NCBI GenBank assembly: GCA_039920745.1
Contig: JBDSDD010000010.1
Location: 1-64,000 of the forward strand
Direction: 5' to 3'
Length of the DNA: 64,000 bases
From: Scleromatobacter sp039920745
GTDB taxonomy: Bacteria; Pseudomonadota; Gammaproteobacteria; Burkholderiales; Burkholderiaceae_C
Below are positions 39,623 through 46,799 of this stretch, piece after piece; the stretch's first letter is position 1; each line of letters opens with the position of its first letter. The notes beneath the pieces are model-generated. The model did not search any database. It had not been told where the DNA came from and saw nothing but the letters and a program-made list of their open reading frames with translations. Made by a program: the position numbers and the translations under genes.

Positions 39623-39638
39623 CTGTATGAACAACCAG
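39623..39638. promoter_or_regulatory. LexA box (CTG-N10-CAG)
   Basis: CTGTATGAACAACCAG matches the SOS consensus CTG-N10-CAG. A second half-match overlaps it, giving the palindrome ATACAG-AC-CTGTAT (39615-39628). TTGCAT (39588) and TAAAAA (39610) form a plausible promoter 16 bases apart, so LexA would cover the transcription start and repress its own gene. Confidence 0.75.
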
Positions 39639-39680
39639 ATGTCGGTCACGGGACGCCAGTCTTTCGACCGCAAGCCCGCC

Positions 39681-40361
39681 ATGGAAGTCGAATCGCCGAA
39701 GCTCACCGCCCGCCAGCAGCAGATCCTCGATCTGGTGCAGAACGCGATCGAACGCACCGGCGCTCCGCCGACCCGCGCCGAGATCGCCAACGAACTGGGC
39801 TTCAAGTCGGCCAACGCCGCGGAGGAACACCTCCAGGCGCTGGCCCGCAAGGGCGTCATCGAACTGGTGGGCGGCACCTCACGCGGCATCCGCCTGAAGT
39901 CTGACACATTGCGCGCGCTCAACGAGGCACGCGGCAAGCAGTACTCGCTGCCGCTGCCCAGCCTGTCGCAGCTCTCGCTGCCGCTGGTGGGCCGCGTGGC
40001 GGCCGGCACGCCCATCCTCGCGCAGGAACACGTCGAACAGACCTACCTGCTCGAGGCCTCGATGTTCCCGCGCCGCCCCGACTACCTGTTGAAGGTCGTG
40101 GGCATGAGCATGCGCGACGCCGGCATCATCGACGGCGACCTGCTGGCGGTGCAGAAGAGCCGGGAGGCCCGCAACGGCCAGATCGTGGTCGCGCGCCTGG
40201 GCGACGAGGTCACGGTCAAGCGCTTCCGCCGCACCCGCACCACCATCGAACTGCTGCCCGAGAACCCCGACTTCCAGCCCATCATCGTGCCGTTCGGCGA
40301 CGTCGATTTCGAGCTGGAAGGCATCGCGGTGGGCCTGGTTCGCAACAACATGATGAGTTGA
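39681..40361 (+). CDS. lexA: SOS repressor LexA
   Basis: A 226-residue LexA. The winged helix at the N-terminus reads PKLTARQQQILDLVQNAIERTGAPPTRAEIANELGFKSANAAEEHLQAL. The self-cleavage site is Ala108-Gly109 in GRVAAGTP; the catalytic Ser143 (VVGMSMRD) and Lys180 (VTVKRF) are present. Upon RecA activation it cleaves itself and derepresses SOS genes. In-frame ATGs at 39627 and 39639 exist, but 39627 lies inside the LexA box; the start at 39681 gives the family-like N-terminus, though no clear ribosome binding site precedes it. Confidence 0.93.
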   Translation: MEVESPKLTARQQQILDLVQNAIERTGAPPTRAEIANELGFKSANAAEEHLQALARKGVIELVGGTSRGIRLKSDTLRALNEARGKQYSLPLPSLSQLSLPLVGRVAAGTPILAQEHVEQTYLLEASMFPRRPDYLLKVVGMSMRDAGIIDGDLLAVQKSREARNGQIVVARLGDEVTVKRFRRTRTTIELLPENPDFQPIIVPFGDVDFELEGIAVGLVRNNMMS

Positions 40362-40380
40362 GACGCGAGGCGGGCGCAGC

Positions 40381-40704
40381 ATGGGCACATCCTCCCGCCA
40401 GGCGATCAAGTCGCCCAAAGCCGCAACCGCCGACGACTGCCTCGCGCTGGAGCAACTGCCCAACGTCGGCCCGGCGATGGCCGCCGACCTGCGGCTGCTC
40501 GATATCCACACACCACAGGCGCTCAAGGGCCGCGACGGCCTGCAGCTCTATCGCGCGCTGTGCACCGCCACCGGCCAGCGCCACGACCCCTGCGTGCTCG
40601 ACACCTTGCTGGCAGTGGTCGATTTCATGAACGGCGCGCCCCCAGCGCCGTGGTGGGCCTACACCAGGCAGCGCAAGGCGATGGTGGGCCAGTTGCGCGA
40701 CTGA
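40381..40704 (+). CDS. Helix-hairpin-helix protein (Cdd1/mitomycin-resistance type)
   Basis: A 107-residue protein with a helix-hairpin-helix near CLALEQLPNVGPAMAADLRLLDIHTPQALK, then DGLQLYRALCTATGQRHDPCVLDTLLAVVDFMNG and a C-terminal WWAYTRQRK. This matches the family annotated pathogenicity locus Cdd1 or mitomycin resistance protein, whose activity has not been well established; DNA binding is likely from the HhH. It begins 19 bases after lexA, so SOS co-regulation is plausible. Confidence 0.78.
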   Translation: MGTSSRQAIKSPKAATADDCLALEQLPNVGPAMAADLRLLDIHTPQALKGRDGLQLYRALCTATGQRHDPCVLDTLLAVVDFMNGAPPAPWWAYTRQRKAMVGQLRD

Positions 40705-40726
40705 ACACGCCACCGGCCCGACACGA

Positions 40727-41833
40727 TCACCACATCCGCCAGGCGGCCTTGTCGGGCGCGGCAGTAGCCTTCTCTGGCGGGGCGGTCGATGACGCGCTCG
40801 CAGCCTGTGGGCTCGGCGCCGGAGCGGCCGACGGGGTCGCGGCCGCATCTTCGCGCAATTCGTCCCACGTCGTGCCGAAGGCCCACTTGATGCCCGCGAT
40901 GCCGCGGTCGATCGCGCCTTGCAGCAGGCCGACCTTCTCGTTGGCGACGCTGGCCTCGCGCAGCGCCGGCTGCAGGATCGCGAAGCGACGGCCGTCGCGC
41001 GGCGGGCGGTAGGGGAACGCCACCTTCATCATCAGCGGCCGCGCGCCGTAGGCCCGGGCGATCACCATCACGGCGTCCAGCCTCTCGCCGTCGTGTTCCA
41101 GGATGCCGTCGTAGCTGAACGCCTGCCAGGCGGCGCCGTGCGGGTTCTCGTCGATGGCCTTCGCGCCGCGCCGCAAGGCCTCGTCGACATCCTCGTTGGG
41201 CAGGTGGCCCGTCATCAGCATGACCCAGGCCGTCGGCGCCTTCGCGCTGAGCAGCATCGGCAGCACCGAGCCGCCGTCGGCGGCCATCATCATCTGCCAC
41301 GACGCCATGCGGCCCAGGGCCCCCGCGGCGTCCCACCAAACGACCGGGCCGTCGCTCTCGATCGCCTCCACCATCGTGGCGATGAAGGCCGCGGCGCCCA
41401 AGGGCTTGCCGCCCGGCAATACCTGGTTCTCGACCCAGCTGAGCGGGCGAAACAGCGCGCCCTGGTCGAGGGCGTTGAGCAGCAGGCGTGCGCCGGGGCC
41501 GTCCGGCACCTCGACGCCGGCCGGCAGCATCTTCAGCGCCGCTTCGCGGTCGTGCCAGCACAGGGAAGCGCCGGTCTGCCGACGCGCGAGCTCGGCGACG
41601 TAGAACGCGATCAGCGACGCGAAGTTGCGGCCCTTGACCGTGTCGAGATCGACGCGCGTCGGCTTCACACGCTCACGCACCTGCGCCAGCAACTGATCCA
41701 GACGTGCGAGGCTCTCGGGCGTGAAGTCGAGGCGGGTCTGCTGCAGCGCCCTGGCGTACAACCAGCCGTCGGCCGGCTCGCCGCCGGCGGCGTAGGCCTG
41801 CAGGAACTCCGCGGCCGTGGCGTCGAGGCTCAT
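40727..41833 (-). CDS. Tandem paralog A, unknown family, with Ala/Pro tail
   Basis: A 368-residue soluble protein, third in a minus-strand row of three paralogs. It shares with them an N-terminal FLQAYAAGGE...GWLYARALQQ, a helix LDFTPESLARLDQLLAQVRERV, and a GRNFASLIAFYVAELARR core; then WVENQVLPGG and a C-terminal beta part with AFPYRPPRDGRRFAILQPALREA. It has an extra Ala/Ser/Pro-rich tail of about 45 residues not found in B or C. I know no function for the family. The ATG at 41833 overlaps gene B by ATGA. No signal or membrane helix. Confidence 0.7.
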   Translation of the reverse strand: MSLDATAAEFLQAYAAGGEPADGWLYARALQQTRLDFTPESLARLDQLLAQVRERVKPTRVDLDTVKGRNFASLIAFYVAELARRQTGASLCWHDREAALKMLPAGVEVPDGPGARLLLNALDQGALFRPLSWVENQVLPGGKPLGAAAFIATMVEAIESDGPVVWWDAAGALGRMASWQMMMAADGGSVLPMLLSAKAPTAWVMLMTGHLPNEDVDEALRRGAKAIDENPHGAAWQAFSYDGILEHDGERLDAVMVIARAYGARPLMMKVAFPYRPPRDGRRFAILQPALREASVANEKVGLLQGAIDRGIAGIKWAFGTTWDELREDAAATPSAAPAPSPQAASASSTAPPEKATAAPDKAAWRMW

Positions 41834-42819
41834 CCGCGGTAGAACTCGTTCCAACTGCCGCCGAAGCCCCAGCTCGCCTCGCGCATGCCACGCTCAAGCG
41901 CCATGTTGAGCTTGACCACGGTCTCGGCCGGGACGTTGGCCTCGCGCAGCCTGGGCCGCAGGATCTCGAAGCGGCTGGCGTCGCGCACCGGGCGGTACGG
42001 GAACGCCATGACCATGCGCAGGCCCGGCTCGCCGTACGTGGCCGCGACCACGATCATCGCGTCGAGCCGGACGCCCTCGTCCTCGATGTAGCCGTGGTGG
42101 CTCAGCACCTGCCAGGTCACGCCGTCCGGATTGGTCCCCAGCAACTGCACGCCATGCAGGACGGCCAATTGCAGATCCTCGGCGCGCACGCTGTCGGTGC
42201 CGACGACCGTCAGCGTGCGCGGCGACTTCTGGCTGACCATCGAGACCCGCACTGGCCGACCGTTGGCCGCCGCCTGCATCTGCCACGACGCGATACGCCC
42301 CGCGGCGTGCGCGGCGCTCCACCACGCCGCCGGACCGTCGCGCTCGAGCTGCGCGACCAGGCCGGCGATGTAGTCTGCCGCCTTGAGCCGCTTGCCGTCG
42401 GGCAGCAGTTGCGCCTCCAGCCAGGCGAGCGGCAACAGGATCTCGCCCGGGTCCGGCGCGTGGGCCACGAGGCGCCCGGTCGGGCCTTGCGGCAGTTGCA
42501 TGCCGGGCGGCAGCGCGCGCAGGCCCGACACACGGTCGTGCCAGACAATCTCGACGCGGCTGCGGCGGTGCACGATCTCGATGACGTAGTACGCCAGCAG
42601 CGCCGCGAAGTTCTGCCCTGGCGGCGAGTCGAGCTCCGCGCGGCCGGGCTGCGCGCGCTCGCCGATCTGTTTGAGCAACGCGTCCAGCCTCAGCAGGCTT
42701 TCGGGCGAATAGTCGAGACTGGCCTGTTTCAGCGCCTTGCCGAACAGCCAGCCCTGCTCCACCTCATCGCCGGCGGCGTAGGTCTGCAGGAAACGCCTCG
42801 CGGCGTCGAGGGCCATCAT
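41830..42819 (-). CDS. Tandem paralog B, unknown family
   Basis: A 329-residue paralog of A and C, with the common elements: RRFLQTYAAGDEVEQGWLFGKAL, then LDYSPESLLRLDALLKQIGERA, the NFAALLAYYVIEIVHRR helix, AWLEAQLLPDG, and the C-terminal MVMAFPYRPVRDASRFEILRP. The duplication is therefore of a full gene. Both ends overlap neighbours by ATGA (41830-41833 and 42816-42819), which indicates strict co-translation of three related subunits. Two adjacent start codons (42819 and 42816) exist; the first gives the overlap. Confidence 0.72.
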   Translation of the reverse strand: MMALDAARRFLQTYAAGDEVEQGWLFGKALKQASLDYSPESLLRLDALLKQIGERAQPGRAELDSPPGQNFAALLAYYVIEIVHRRSRVEIVWHDRVSGLRALPPGMQLPQGPTGRLVAHAPDPGEILLPLAWLEAQLLPDGKRLKAADYIAGLVAQLERDGPAAWWSAAHAAGRIASWQMQAAANGRPVRVSMVSQKSPRTLTVVGTDSVRAEDLQLAVLHGVQLLGTNPDGVTWQVLSHHGYIEDEGVRLDAMIVVAATYGEPGLRMVMAFPYRPVRDASRFEILRPRLREANVPAETVVKLNMALERGMREASWGFGGSWNEFYRG

Positions 42820-43790
42820 GCGTGGCCCTCGTAGAACTCGGCCCAGCTACCTCCTTCGGCCCAGGCGTGATCGCGGATGCCGCGCTGCAGCGCCGGATTG
42901 AACTTGCCGACGGTCTCCACGGTCAGGTTGGCCTCGACCAGCGCAGGCTGCAGGATGCCGAAGCGCTGGCCATCTCGCGCGGGGCGGAACGGAAACGCCA
43001 CCTTCATGCGTCCCGGCTTCTCGCCGTAGGTGGCCGACAGCACGATCACCGCGTCGTGCCGTGCGCCGTCGACCTCGTGGTATCCGGCATATGAAAGAAC
43101 CTGCCACAACGCCTTGTCGGGGTTGGTGGTCAGCACGTAGTCGGCGGTCGTCAGCGCCTTCTGGAGATCGCCCTCCGGCATCTGGACCAGCGTGTCCGGC
43201 GCGTTCTGGCCGACCATCCGCGGCCAGACGCCGAAGTTGTGGGCCGCCAGCATGATCTGCGACGAACCGAGTCGGCCCAGCGCATACGCCGCATGCCACC
43301 ACTCGGCCGGGCCTTCGCGCTCCAGCTGGGCCACCAGGTTGGCGATGTAGTCGCCCGCCATGATGCGCTGGCCGTCGGCGACCAACTGCGCCTCCAGCCA
43401 GGCCAGCGGCTGGTACAGGCGGCCGCGATCCTGCGCGTCGGCCAGCAGGCGCGTGGCCGGCACGTCGGGCAACGTGGTGCCCGGCGGCAGGTCGCGCAGC
43501 GCCGTGGCGCGATCCAGCCACGTGATCTCGACGCGGCTGAGTCGCCTGGCGATCTCGATCACGTAGAAGGCGATCAGCGACATGAAGTTGCGTCCCTTGG
43601 TCGAGTCCAGGTCAACGCGCGTGGGCTGGGCGCGCTCGCGGGCCTGTTGCAGCAAGGCATCGAGGCGCGCCAGGCTTTCGGGCGAATAGTCGAGCCGGGC
43701 CTGCTGCACGGCCTTGCCGAACAGCCAGCCCCCGTCCACTTCGCCGCCGGCGGCGTAGGTCTGCAGGAAATGAGTCGCGATTTCGTTCAT
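42816..43790 (-). CDS. Tandem paralog C, unknown family, first gene of the triplet
   Basis: A 324-residue paralog of A and B: THFLQTYAAGGEVDGGWLFGKAVQQ, then LDYSPESLARLDALLQQARERA, GRNFMSLIAFYVIEIARR and C-terminal VAFPFRPARDGQRFGILQPALVEAN. Upstream in-frame sequence lacks the family pattern, so the ATG at 43790 is chosen. A TTCGTT-CATGGG-AACGAA inverted repeat (43782-43799) straddles this start codon and could be an operator or translation-control hairpin. As first gene of the coupled triplet it would set expression of all three. Confidence 0.72.
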   Translation of the reverse strand: MNEIATHFLQTYAAGGEVDGGWLFGKAVQQARLDYSPESLARLDALLQQARERAQPTRVDLDSTKGRNFMSLIAFYVIEIARRLSRVEITWLDRATALRDLPPGTTLPDVPATRLLADAQDRGRLYQPLAWLEAQLVADGQRIMAGDYIANLVAQLEREGPAEWWHAAYALGRLGSSQIMLAAHNFGVWPRMVGQNAPDTLVQMPEGDLQKALTTADYVLTTNPDKALWQVLSYAGYHEVDGARHDAVIVLSATYGEKPGRMKVAFPFRPARDGQRFGILQPALVEANLTVETVGKFNPALQRGIRDHAWAEGGSWAEFYEGHA

Positions 43791-43799
43791 GGGAACGAA
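43782..43799. promoter_or_regulatory. Inverted repeat spanning the start of paralog C
   Basis: Perfect arms TTCGTT and AACGAA separated by CATGGG contain the start codon of paralog C. In RNA this would hide the start codon in a hairpin loop; in DNA it could bind a dimeric regulator. No known consensus is matched. Confidence 0.4.
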
Positions 43800-44070
43800 C
43801 TGTACCGAATGATGGCGCAGGTTCTTCAAGCAGGCAGCGTCACCGCGAACTCGCAGCATCGGCCCGCGGCCGCCGCCAGCAGCACGACGTCGACGCCCGA
43901 GCGCCGCGCGTGCGATCGAGTCGTCAAGCTGCGCCAGGCGGCCTCGTTCGTGATGACCAGCGCGTCGACCGGCAAAGCGGCGACACCGCCGACAGCTGGC
44001 TCATCGGCGTACTCAACGCGCTGGTCGGCCCCGACAAGGACGCCCGCTGACCCTGGATCGCCTCGGGCAG
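43800..44070. other. Gene-poor segment between the paralogs and the glycosidase, possible gene relic
   Basis: No intact gene with a convincing start is seen. On the plus strand a frame ending at 44050 finishes DSWLIGVLNALVGPDKDAR, which looks like a protein C-terminus, but upstream of about 43980 the frame loses protein-like character. On the minus strand another frame ending at 43826 finishes GRCCEFAVTLPA. One of these may be a decayed gene; neither was recognised. Confidence 0.35.
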
Positions 44071-44128
44071 TTGACCCAGCGGCATCGGTTCGCCTACAGT
44101 CTGCCCTCTGCTTTGGAATCGGTTCCAA
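44071..44128 (+). promoter_or_regulatory. Promoter and LacI-type operator of the glycosidase gene
   Basis: TTGACC (44071-44076) and TACAGT (44095-44100), 18 bases apart, form a good sigma-70 promoter. A perfect palindrome TTGGAA-TCGG-TTCCAA (44113-44128) lies just after the expected transcription start. Its TGGAA...TTCCA form with central CG is typical of LacI-family operators controlling sugar-use genes, so repression relieved by a sugar is the likely mode. No LacI gene is in the window. Confidence 0.65.
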
Positions 44129-44153
44129 GCAAGGACAAGGATCGGGAGACTGC

Positions 44154-46799
44154 ATGCCGTCATCGTTCTCGCGCCGCGCTGGCGCGGCCGTCGCGTCCTG
44201 GCTCGCCCTGCTGGGGGCCGGGGTTGCGCTCGCCGCGACACCGACGCCCATCCAGAGCGCCCTGCCCCGCGACGGCGCCCAGGAGGCGCAGATCCGCGCC
44301 ATCGTCGCGCAGATGACGCTGGCCCAGAAGGTCGGCCAGATGACGCAGCCCGAGATCCGCGCGATCACGCCGGCCGAGGTAACCCAGTACTACATCGGCT
44401 CGGTGCTCAACGGCGGCGGCGCCTGGCCCGGCATGAACAAGCACGCATCCGAGGCCGACTGGCTGGCACTGGCCGACGCCTGGTGGGATGCATCGATGGC
44501 GACCGACATGGCGGTGAAGGTGCCCATCATCTGGGGCACCGACGCCGTCCACGGCAACAACAACGTCTACGGCATGACGCTGTTCCCGCACAACATCGGC
44601 CTGGGCGCGGCCGGCGACCCGGCGCTGGTCGAGCGCATCGGCGAGGCCGTCGCCCGCCAGGTGCGCATCGTCGGCATCGACTGGACGTTCGCGCCCACCG
44701 TCGCGGTCGTGCGCGACGACCGCTGGGGCCGCACCTACGAAGGTTTTTCCGAGGATCCGGCAATGGTGGCCGCCTTTGCCGGGCACTACGTCACCGGCCT
44801 GCAGGGCACGTTCGACCCCGCCGGCCGACCCACCATCATCGCCACTGCCAAGCACTTCCTGGGCGACGGCGGCACCGACCGCGGCGTCGACCAGGGCGAG
44901 ACCTTCGCCAGCGCCGACGACCTGCTGCGCATCCACGGCGCGGGCTACGTGTCGGCACTCGGCGCCGGTGTGCAGACGGTGATGGCGTCCTTCAGCAGTT
45001 GGACCTTCACCGGCAAGGACGACAGCGGCCGCGCGCTGGCCTTCGCCAACGCGAAGAACACCGGCAACCCGTATCTGCTCACCGACGTGCTGAAGACACG
45101 CTGGGGTTTCGACGGCTTCGTCGTCACCGACTGGGACGCGATCGGCCAGGTCGCCTACGTCGATGCGCAGGGCAAGACGCGCTCGTGCAGCACGTCCTCG
45201 TGCCCGGTTGCGATCAACGCCGGCATCGACATGGTGATGGTGCCGTTCGGCTGGAAGGACTTCATCGCGCACACGATCGCCTCGGTGCAGGCCGGCGAGA
45301 TCCCGATGGCGCGCATCGACGACGCCGTCACCCGCATCCTGCGCGTGAAGATGCGCGCCGGCCTGTTGCGCGTCGTCGACGGCGCGACGGTCGCGACCCG
45401 GCCCTCGCAGCGCGCCGGCGCGCAAGACGCGGCGGCCGCGAACCCGCGCGCCCTCGCGCGCGAGGCGGTGCGCCGCTCGCTGGTGCTGCTCAAGAACGAC
45501 CGCGCCACGCTCCCGCTGGCGCGCCACGGCCGCGTGCTGGTGGTGGGCCGCGCAGCCGACAGCCTCGCCGACATGGCCGGCGGCTGGTCGCTCACCTGGC
45601 AGGGCACGGGCAACACCAATGCCGACTACCCGAACGGCGACTCGGTGCTGGCCGGCGTGCGCGACGCGGTTGGCGACGCCAACGTCACGTATTCCGTGGA
45701 TGCCCAGGGCGTCGACGTGAAGTCCTTCCAGGCGGTGATCGCGGTGATCGGCGAGACACCCTATGCCGAGGGCGGAGGCGACATCCGCCGTTCGAGCACG
45801 CTCGAACACGCGCGCCGCCACCCCGAGGACCTGGCGGTGCTGGAACAGGTCAGCGGCCACGGCGTGCCCGTCGTCACGCTGCTGCTCAGCGGCCGTCCGC
45901 TGTGGGTCAGCCGCGAGATCAACCGCAGCGACGCCTTCGTCGCTGCGTGGCTGCCGGGCACCGAGGGCAAGGGGATAGCCGACGTCCTGTTCCGCCACGC
46001 CGACGGGCACGTCGACGACTTCAAGGGCCGGCTCTCGTACTCGTGGCCGCGCAACGCGTGCCAGACCGACGTCAACAAGGGTGACCCCCGCTACCACCCG
46101 CAGTTCGCCTATGGATACGGCCTGACGTATGCCGGCCGCCACGCCGCACTGGGCCGGCTCGACGAGTCGCCGCAGCCCGCGCGCTGCGGCGCGGTGCCGA
46201 CCCAGGCCAGCGACGACCTGGTGATCTTCCAGCAGGTCGAGACCGCGCCGTTTCGCCTCGACATCGGCTCGCCCGCGGGCTGGGAGCAGCCCATCGGCGA
46301 CGACCTGAACGCCATTCGCATGACCAGCGACGGCTTCGCCAAGGCCGAGACGGTGCAGGTCAACGTGCAGCAGGACGCCCGCAAGATCACCTTCGCCGGC
46401 GACGGCCAGTTCACGGCGTTCTCGAGCGCGACGCACGACTTCAGCGGCTTCCAGGGCGCGCAGGCGGCGCTGGTGTTCGACCTGATCGTCGACCAGGCGC
46501 CGGCCGGCCCGGTGCACGTGCGCATCGACTGCGGCTTTCCGTGCAGCGGATCCATCGAGGTGACCCCGGCGGTGCTTGCGCTGGCGTTGCACACCAAAGC
46601 GACGCTGCGCATCCCGCTGCAGTGCTTCGTCGACCATGGCACCGATCTGTCGTCGGTCGACACGCCGTTCGCGATCGACACGTCCAAGGCGTTCGTCGCG
46701 TCGTTCGCCAACATCCGCTGGCAGGTCGGCGGCGCGAAGGCGCCCGACGCGCTGCCGTGCACGCCCGCGGTCAAGAGTCCGGCTACGCCGCCGTCTTGA
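44154..46799 (+). CDS. Secreted glycoside hydrolase family 3 beta-glucosidase / exo-beta-glucanase
   Basis: An 881-residue GH3 enzyme with signal peptide (1 to about 27). The N-terminal barrel contains MTLAQKVGQMTQPE, PIIWGTDAVHGNNNV, ATAKHFLGDGGTDRGVDQG and the nucleophile Asp326 in FVVTDWDAIG. The alpha/beta sandwich domain includes VVVGRAADSLADMAGGW. A C-terminal beta-domain from about residue 680 (DDLVIFQQVETAPFRL) matches the ExoP/galactose-binding-like extension of bacterial exo-1,3/1,4-beta-glucanases. Substrates are probably short beta-glucans or cello-oligosaccharides, in the periplasm or outside. The stop overlaps the convergent kinase gene end by 17 bases. Confidence 0.9.
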   Translation: MPSSFSRRAGAAVASWLALLGAGVALAATPTPIQSALPRDGAQEAQIRAIVAQMTLAQKVGQMTQPEIRAITPAEVTQYYIGSVLNGGGAWPGMNKHASEADWLALADAWWDASMATDMAVKVPIIWGTDAVHGNNNVYGMTLFPHNIGLGAAGDPALVERIGEAVARQVRIVGIDWTFAPTVAVVRDDRWGRTYEGFSEDPAMVAAFAGHYVTGLQGTFDPAGRPTIIATAKHFLGDGGTDRGVDQGETFASADDLLRIHGAGYVSALGAGVQTVMASFSSWTFTGKDDSGRALAFANAKNTGNPYLLTDVLKTRWGFDGFVVTDWDAIGQVAYVDAQGKTRSCSTSSCPVAINAGIDMVMVPFGWKDFIAHTIASVQAGEIPMARIDDAVTRILRVKMRAGLLRVVDGATVATRPSQRAGAQDAAAANPRALAREAVRRSLVLLKNDRATLPLARHGRVLVVGRAADSLADMAGGWSLTWQGTGNTNADYPNGDSVLAGVRDAVGDANVTYSVDAQGVDVKSFQAVIAVIGETPYAEGGGDIRRSSTLEHARRHPEDLAVLEQVSGHGVPVVTLLLSGRPLWVSREINRSDAFVAAWLPGTEGKGIADVLFRHADGHVDDFKGRLSYSWPRNACQTDVNKGDPRYHPQFAYGYGLTYAGRHAALGRLDESPQPARCGAVPTQASDDLVIFQQVETAPFRLDIGSPAGWEQPIGDDLNAIRMTSDGFAKAETVQVNVQQDARKITFAGDGQFTAFSSATHDFSGFQGAQAALVFDLIVDQAPAGPVHVRIDCGFPCSGSIEVTPAVLALALHTKATLRIPLQCFVDHGTDLSSVDTPFAIDTSKAFVASFANIRWQVGGAKAPDALPCTPAVKSPATPPS

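Noticed and set aside
43826..44368. A 180-codon minus-strand frame reaching across the glycosidase start
   Set aside because: It crosses the promoter, operator and signal-peptide region of the GH3 gene and shows no domain; only its 3' end looked protein-like and is noted as a possible relic.
44160..46637. An 825-codon minus-strand frame opposite the GH3 gene
   Set aside because: Composition is Arg/Ala/His/Val-rich with no domain, while the plus strand carries all GH3 motifs.
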